Assembly: GCA_945901085.1 (NCBI GenBank)
Contig: CAMDJV010000001.1
Coordinates: 124,001 to 188,000, forward strand
DNA length: 64,000 nucleotides
DNA from: Rhodovarius crocodyli
GTDB lineage: Bacteria > Pseudomonadota > Alphaproteobacteria > Acetobacterales > Acetobacteraceae
Direction of reading: 5' to 3'
The position numbers and the translations under genes were made by a program. Below, one piece after another: positions 62,405-64,000 of the stretch; within the stretch, counting starts at the first letter, position 1, and every line of letters begins with the position of its first letter. A model generated the notes under the pieces. That model was not told the origin of the DNA. It ran no database searches and worked only from the letters and a program-made list of their open reading frames with translations.

Positions 62405-63357
62405 TGGCCTTGCGGCCGTGGGTGATCATCGCGGCCCTTGCACTGGCCGCGCCGATGGCACTGGCACAGGAGGCGCCGCCGCGCGCGGCCGCCACGCCGC
62501 GCCCGGCCGCGGGGCTGGCCTTCGCCTCGCCCGAGGATGGTTTTGCGGCGCTCGCCACGGCTATCGCGGCGCATGATGAGGCGCGTCTGCTGCGGATCCT
62601 GGGCCCGGCCGGGCGTGAATTGGTGCTGACGGGCGATCGCGTGGTTGACCGGGGGGCGCGCGATGGCTTCACCGCCGCCTATCAGTCGCGGCAGAGCATT
62701 GAGCGCATCCCGCCCAACCGGGCCATGCTGTTGCTGGGTGCTGATGGCTGGCCTTTGCCCATCGCGATGGTCGAGCGCGAGGGTGGATGGCGCTTTGATG
62801 CCCGCGGTGCAGCGCAGGAAATGATTGACCGCGAGGTTGGCCGCAATGAACTCAATGTCATTGCCAGCCTGCGCGCCATTGCGGCGGCACAATTCGAATA
62901 TGCTGCGAGCGCCGGCCGGCAGGGGCCTTGGCGGGCCTATGCCAGGCGCTTCTTCTCCACCCCGGGCCAGCGCGATGGGCTATATTGGGCCAGTGCCGAG
63001 GGTGAGGCGGAGAGCCCCTTGGGGCCGCTGGCCGCCCAGGCGGCCCAAGGCGGCGCGAGGAGCGGCACGCGGGATGGAACGAAGCGGGCTTTCCATGGCT
63101 ATTTCTTCCGCATGCTAGAGGCGCAGGGCGCATCGGCGCCCGGCGGCGCGCGGGATTACCTGGTTGATGGCCGCATGATTGGTGGCTTTGCGGTTCTGGC
63201 CTGGCCGGCGGGCTATGGCGTTTCGGGGATTCAGAGCTTCATCGTCTCGCATGGCGGGGTGGTGTATCAGGCCGATCTGGGGGGGCGGACGGAGGAGCGG
63301 GCGGCGCGCATCATGGCCTTTGATCCCGATGAGGATTGGAGCGTGGCGGGGCCTTAG
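62404..63357 (+). CDS. DUF2950 domain-containing secreted protein
   Basis: 317 residues. Signal peptide MALRPWVIIAALALAAPMALA. The family segments FASPEDGFAALATAIAAHDE, RNELNVIASLRAIAAAQFEY, YARRFFSTPGQRDGLYW, and FHGYFFRMLEAQG are clear. DUF2950 is regularly paired with DUF3300, and the function of both is unknown. The stop lies within a partly palindromic sequence that may serve as terminator. Confidence 0.9.
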   Translation: MALRPWVIIAALALAAPMALAQEAPPRAAATPRPAAGLAFASPEDGFAALATAIAAHDEARLLRILGPAGRELVLTGDRVVDRGARDGFTAAYQSRQSIERIPPNRAMLLLGADGWPLPIAMVEREGGWRFDARGAAQEMIDREVGRNELNVIASLRAIAAAQFEYAASAGRQGPWRAYARRFFSTPGQRDGLYWASAEGEAESPLGPLAAQAAQGGARSGTRDGTKRAFHGYFFRMLEAQGASAPGGARDYLVDGRMIGGFAVLAWPAGYGVSGIQSFIVSHGGVVYQADLGGRTEERAARIMAFDPDEDWSVAGP

Positions 63358-63410
63358 AGCCTGTTCCGTTCGCCTCGGCTCACTGCACAGGCTCTAAGCT
63401 TTTGTTTGTC
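63354..63410 (+). terminator. Possible intrinsic terminator after the DUF2950 gene
   Basis: TTAGAGC-C-CTGT and ACAGGCTCTAA form an 11-bp stem with one bulged C around a loop of about 22 bases. They are followed by the T-rich GCTTTTGTTTGT. The DUF2950 stop codon lies in the left arm. Confidence 0.5.
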
Positions 63411-63455
63411 GGGCATCTTTATCCGCTCAAACGAGTTCGTTTGAACGGATGATGC
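63400..63455. repeat. 56-bp palindromic repeat, copy 2
   Basis: CTTTTGTTTGTCGGGCATCT then TTATCCG, TCAAACGA-GT-TCGTTTGA and CGGATGATG. It corresponds to the block at 17831-17886. The loop differs (GT here, ATCC there) while the arms are kept. Confidence 0.75.
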
Positions 63456-63464
63456 TCTAGCAGG

Positions 63465-63685
63465 GTGCTGAAAAACGGTGATGGCGGAGGACAGGAGCGA
63501 AAGGGCTTTGCCCTCCAGCGCTCTCTCACCCAGAAAATGATTTTCCTGGACGTTTGGATAATGTTTAAATCAGTAATCTAACGAAGGTGCAGGAAACTCG
63601 TCGGCATAAATGTCGACCCTGCTGGGCTGCTCGAGGGGCAAAGCCCTTCGATCTTTTTTTGCCAGCTATTCGCTTTTCAGCAACC
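63465..63685. repeat. Dispersed multi-hairpin repeat, copy D (long form)
   Basis: 221 bp with imperfect ends GGTGCTGA and TCAGCAACC. It contains GGAGCGAAAGGGCTTTGCCC, AGAAAATGATTTTCCTGG, the AT-rich centre, CTAACGAAGGTGCAGGAAAC, a TGTCGACCCTGCTGGG block like the arm of copy A's palindrome, and GCTCGAGGGGCAAAGCCC. It lies 9 bp past the second palindromic repeat in the 355-bp gap before the last gene. Confidence 0.75.
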
Positions 63686-63712
63686 GGTTCGGGTATTTTC
63701 AGCCCTGACGGC

Positions 63713-64000
63713 TCACCTATTCATAGCAATGGGGCGCGCTGAACTTGCACCGAGGCGTGCGGCCAAACGCTTCCCCAGCGCCTGGGTTGGTCGTTCGACC
63801 CAATAATGCAATGCGACGGCGGCGAGGAAGCCGAAGGAGAAGCCAAGGGTCAGGACTGGCCCCAGGCCCCATCCGGCATCGAGGGCCATGCGCATCAACG
63901 CCCAGCCGGCGACGGCATGGATCACGTAGAGCGGGTAGCTGATATTGGCCAGCCAATTGAGGCCCGGCCATGGCTGCTGGGCCTTGCCGCGCCATATGAA
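63713..64000 (-). CDS. Acyltransferase 3 family membrane protein, C-terminal fragment
   Basis: The gene runs off the end of the window; the last 95 codons are present. WLANISYPLYVIHAVAGWAL and the last helix (LTLGFSFGFLAAVALHYWVE followed by RPTQALGKRL) are typical of the C-terminus of acyltransferase-3/OafA proteins, which acylate sugars of the cell surface. The frame is open to the edge. A short in-frame GTG at 63925 is not the real start. Confidence 0.8.
   Translation of the reverse strand, partial: FIWRGKAQQPWPGLNWLANISYPLYVIHAVAGWALMRMALDAGWGLGPVLTLGFSFGFLAAVALHYWVERPTQALGKRLAARLGASSARPIAMNR

Overview
The window is GC-rich, densely coded bacterial chromosome of an alphaproteobacterium. 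An F0 cluster ordered atpI-atpB-atpE-atpF'-atpF, a split b/b' stalk, FixGHIS-type cbb3 maturation genes next to an FNR regulator, and many stand-alone periplasmic binding proteins of the tripartite tricarboxylate (TTT/Bug), TRAP and peptide ABC families all fit Acetobacteraceae, most likely a Roseomonas-like lineage. The assignment is inferred from gene content; no rRNA or tRNA gene was recognised.

Layout. 0-5.2 kb: end of recG, then an overlapping five-gene run with a Gld-type ABC exporter, its auxiliary protein, a DUF4340 protein and a Nudix hydrolase. 5.4-9.5 kb: a TTT binding protein, prmA and a PcrA/UvrD helicase. 9.5-17.8 kb: a BASS-like transporter, rnhB, and a cbb3 oxidase maturation cluster (ccoG, ccoH, ccoI, ccoS) with a four-cysteine FNR. 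The oxidase structural genes are absent: a SafE-like gene runs in frame into the last ~150 codons of ccoP, and ccoI is split by a poly-C frameshift. 18-23 kb: an alpha/beta hydrolase, a metallo-beta-lactamase-fold hydrolase, a doubly damaged peptide-binding protein gene and a PAS-GGDEF-EAL protein. 23-25.5 kb: the F0 ATP synthase operon. 25.7-31.6 kb: a peptide-type binding protein, two tandem TRAP binding proteins, a YihU-like reductase and an SDR without the usual catalytic Tyr/Lys. 31.6-36.8 kb: small proteins and a long SMC.

36.8-41.3 kb is a compact quinate/shikimate-type module: TetR regulator, shikimate/quinate dehydrogenase, TTT binding protein and a two-domain QsuB-like 3-dehydroshikimate dehydratase. 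Two closely matching 20-bp palindromes, one before the regulator and one in the divergent promoter, tie it together. 41.3-47.4 kb: a nitroreductase, a queuosine set (queG, queC, VUT-family transporter) and a copper set (cueR, copA, copZ) whose divergent promoters put +1 on or next to both start codons. 47.5-63.4 kb: an aminotransferase, a double GNAT, a peptide ABC operon with a DUF1028 protein, an aldo/keto reductase and amidase, an LLM-family monooxygenase, a zinc alcohol dehydrogenase and a DUF3300-DUF2950 pair. The window closes inside an acyltransferase-3 gene.

Non-coding structure is notable. Four copies of a ~150-225 bp multi-hairpin repeat with short terminal inverted repeats sit in intergenic gaps (5.2, 30.6, 59.6 and 63.5 kb). 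A second, 56-bp palindromic repeat occurs twice. Two ~105-bp repeats sit head to head just upstream of ccoG. Two apparent in-frame deletions and two C-tract frameshifts cluster between 11.6 and 20.9 kb. They are either genuine decay of microaerobic respiration and peptide uptake genes, or assembly errors, and need read-level checking.
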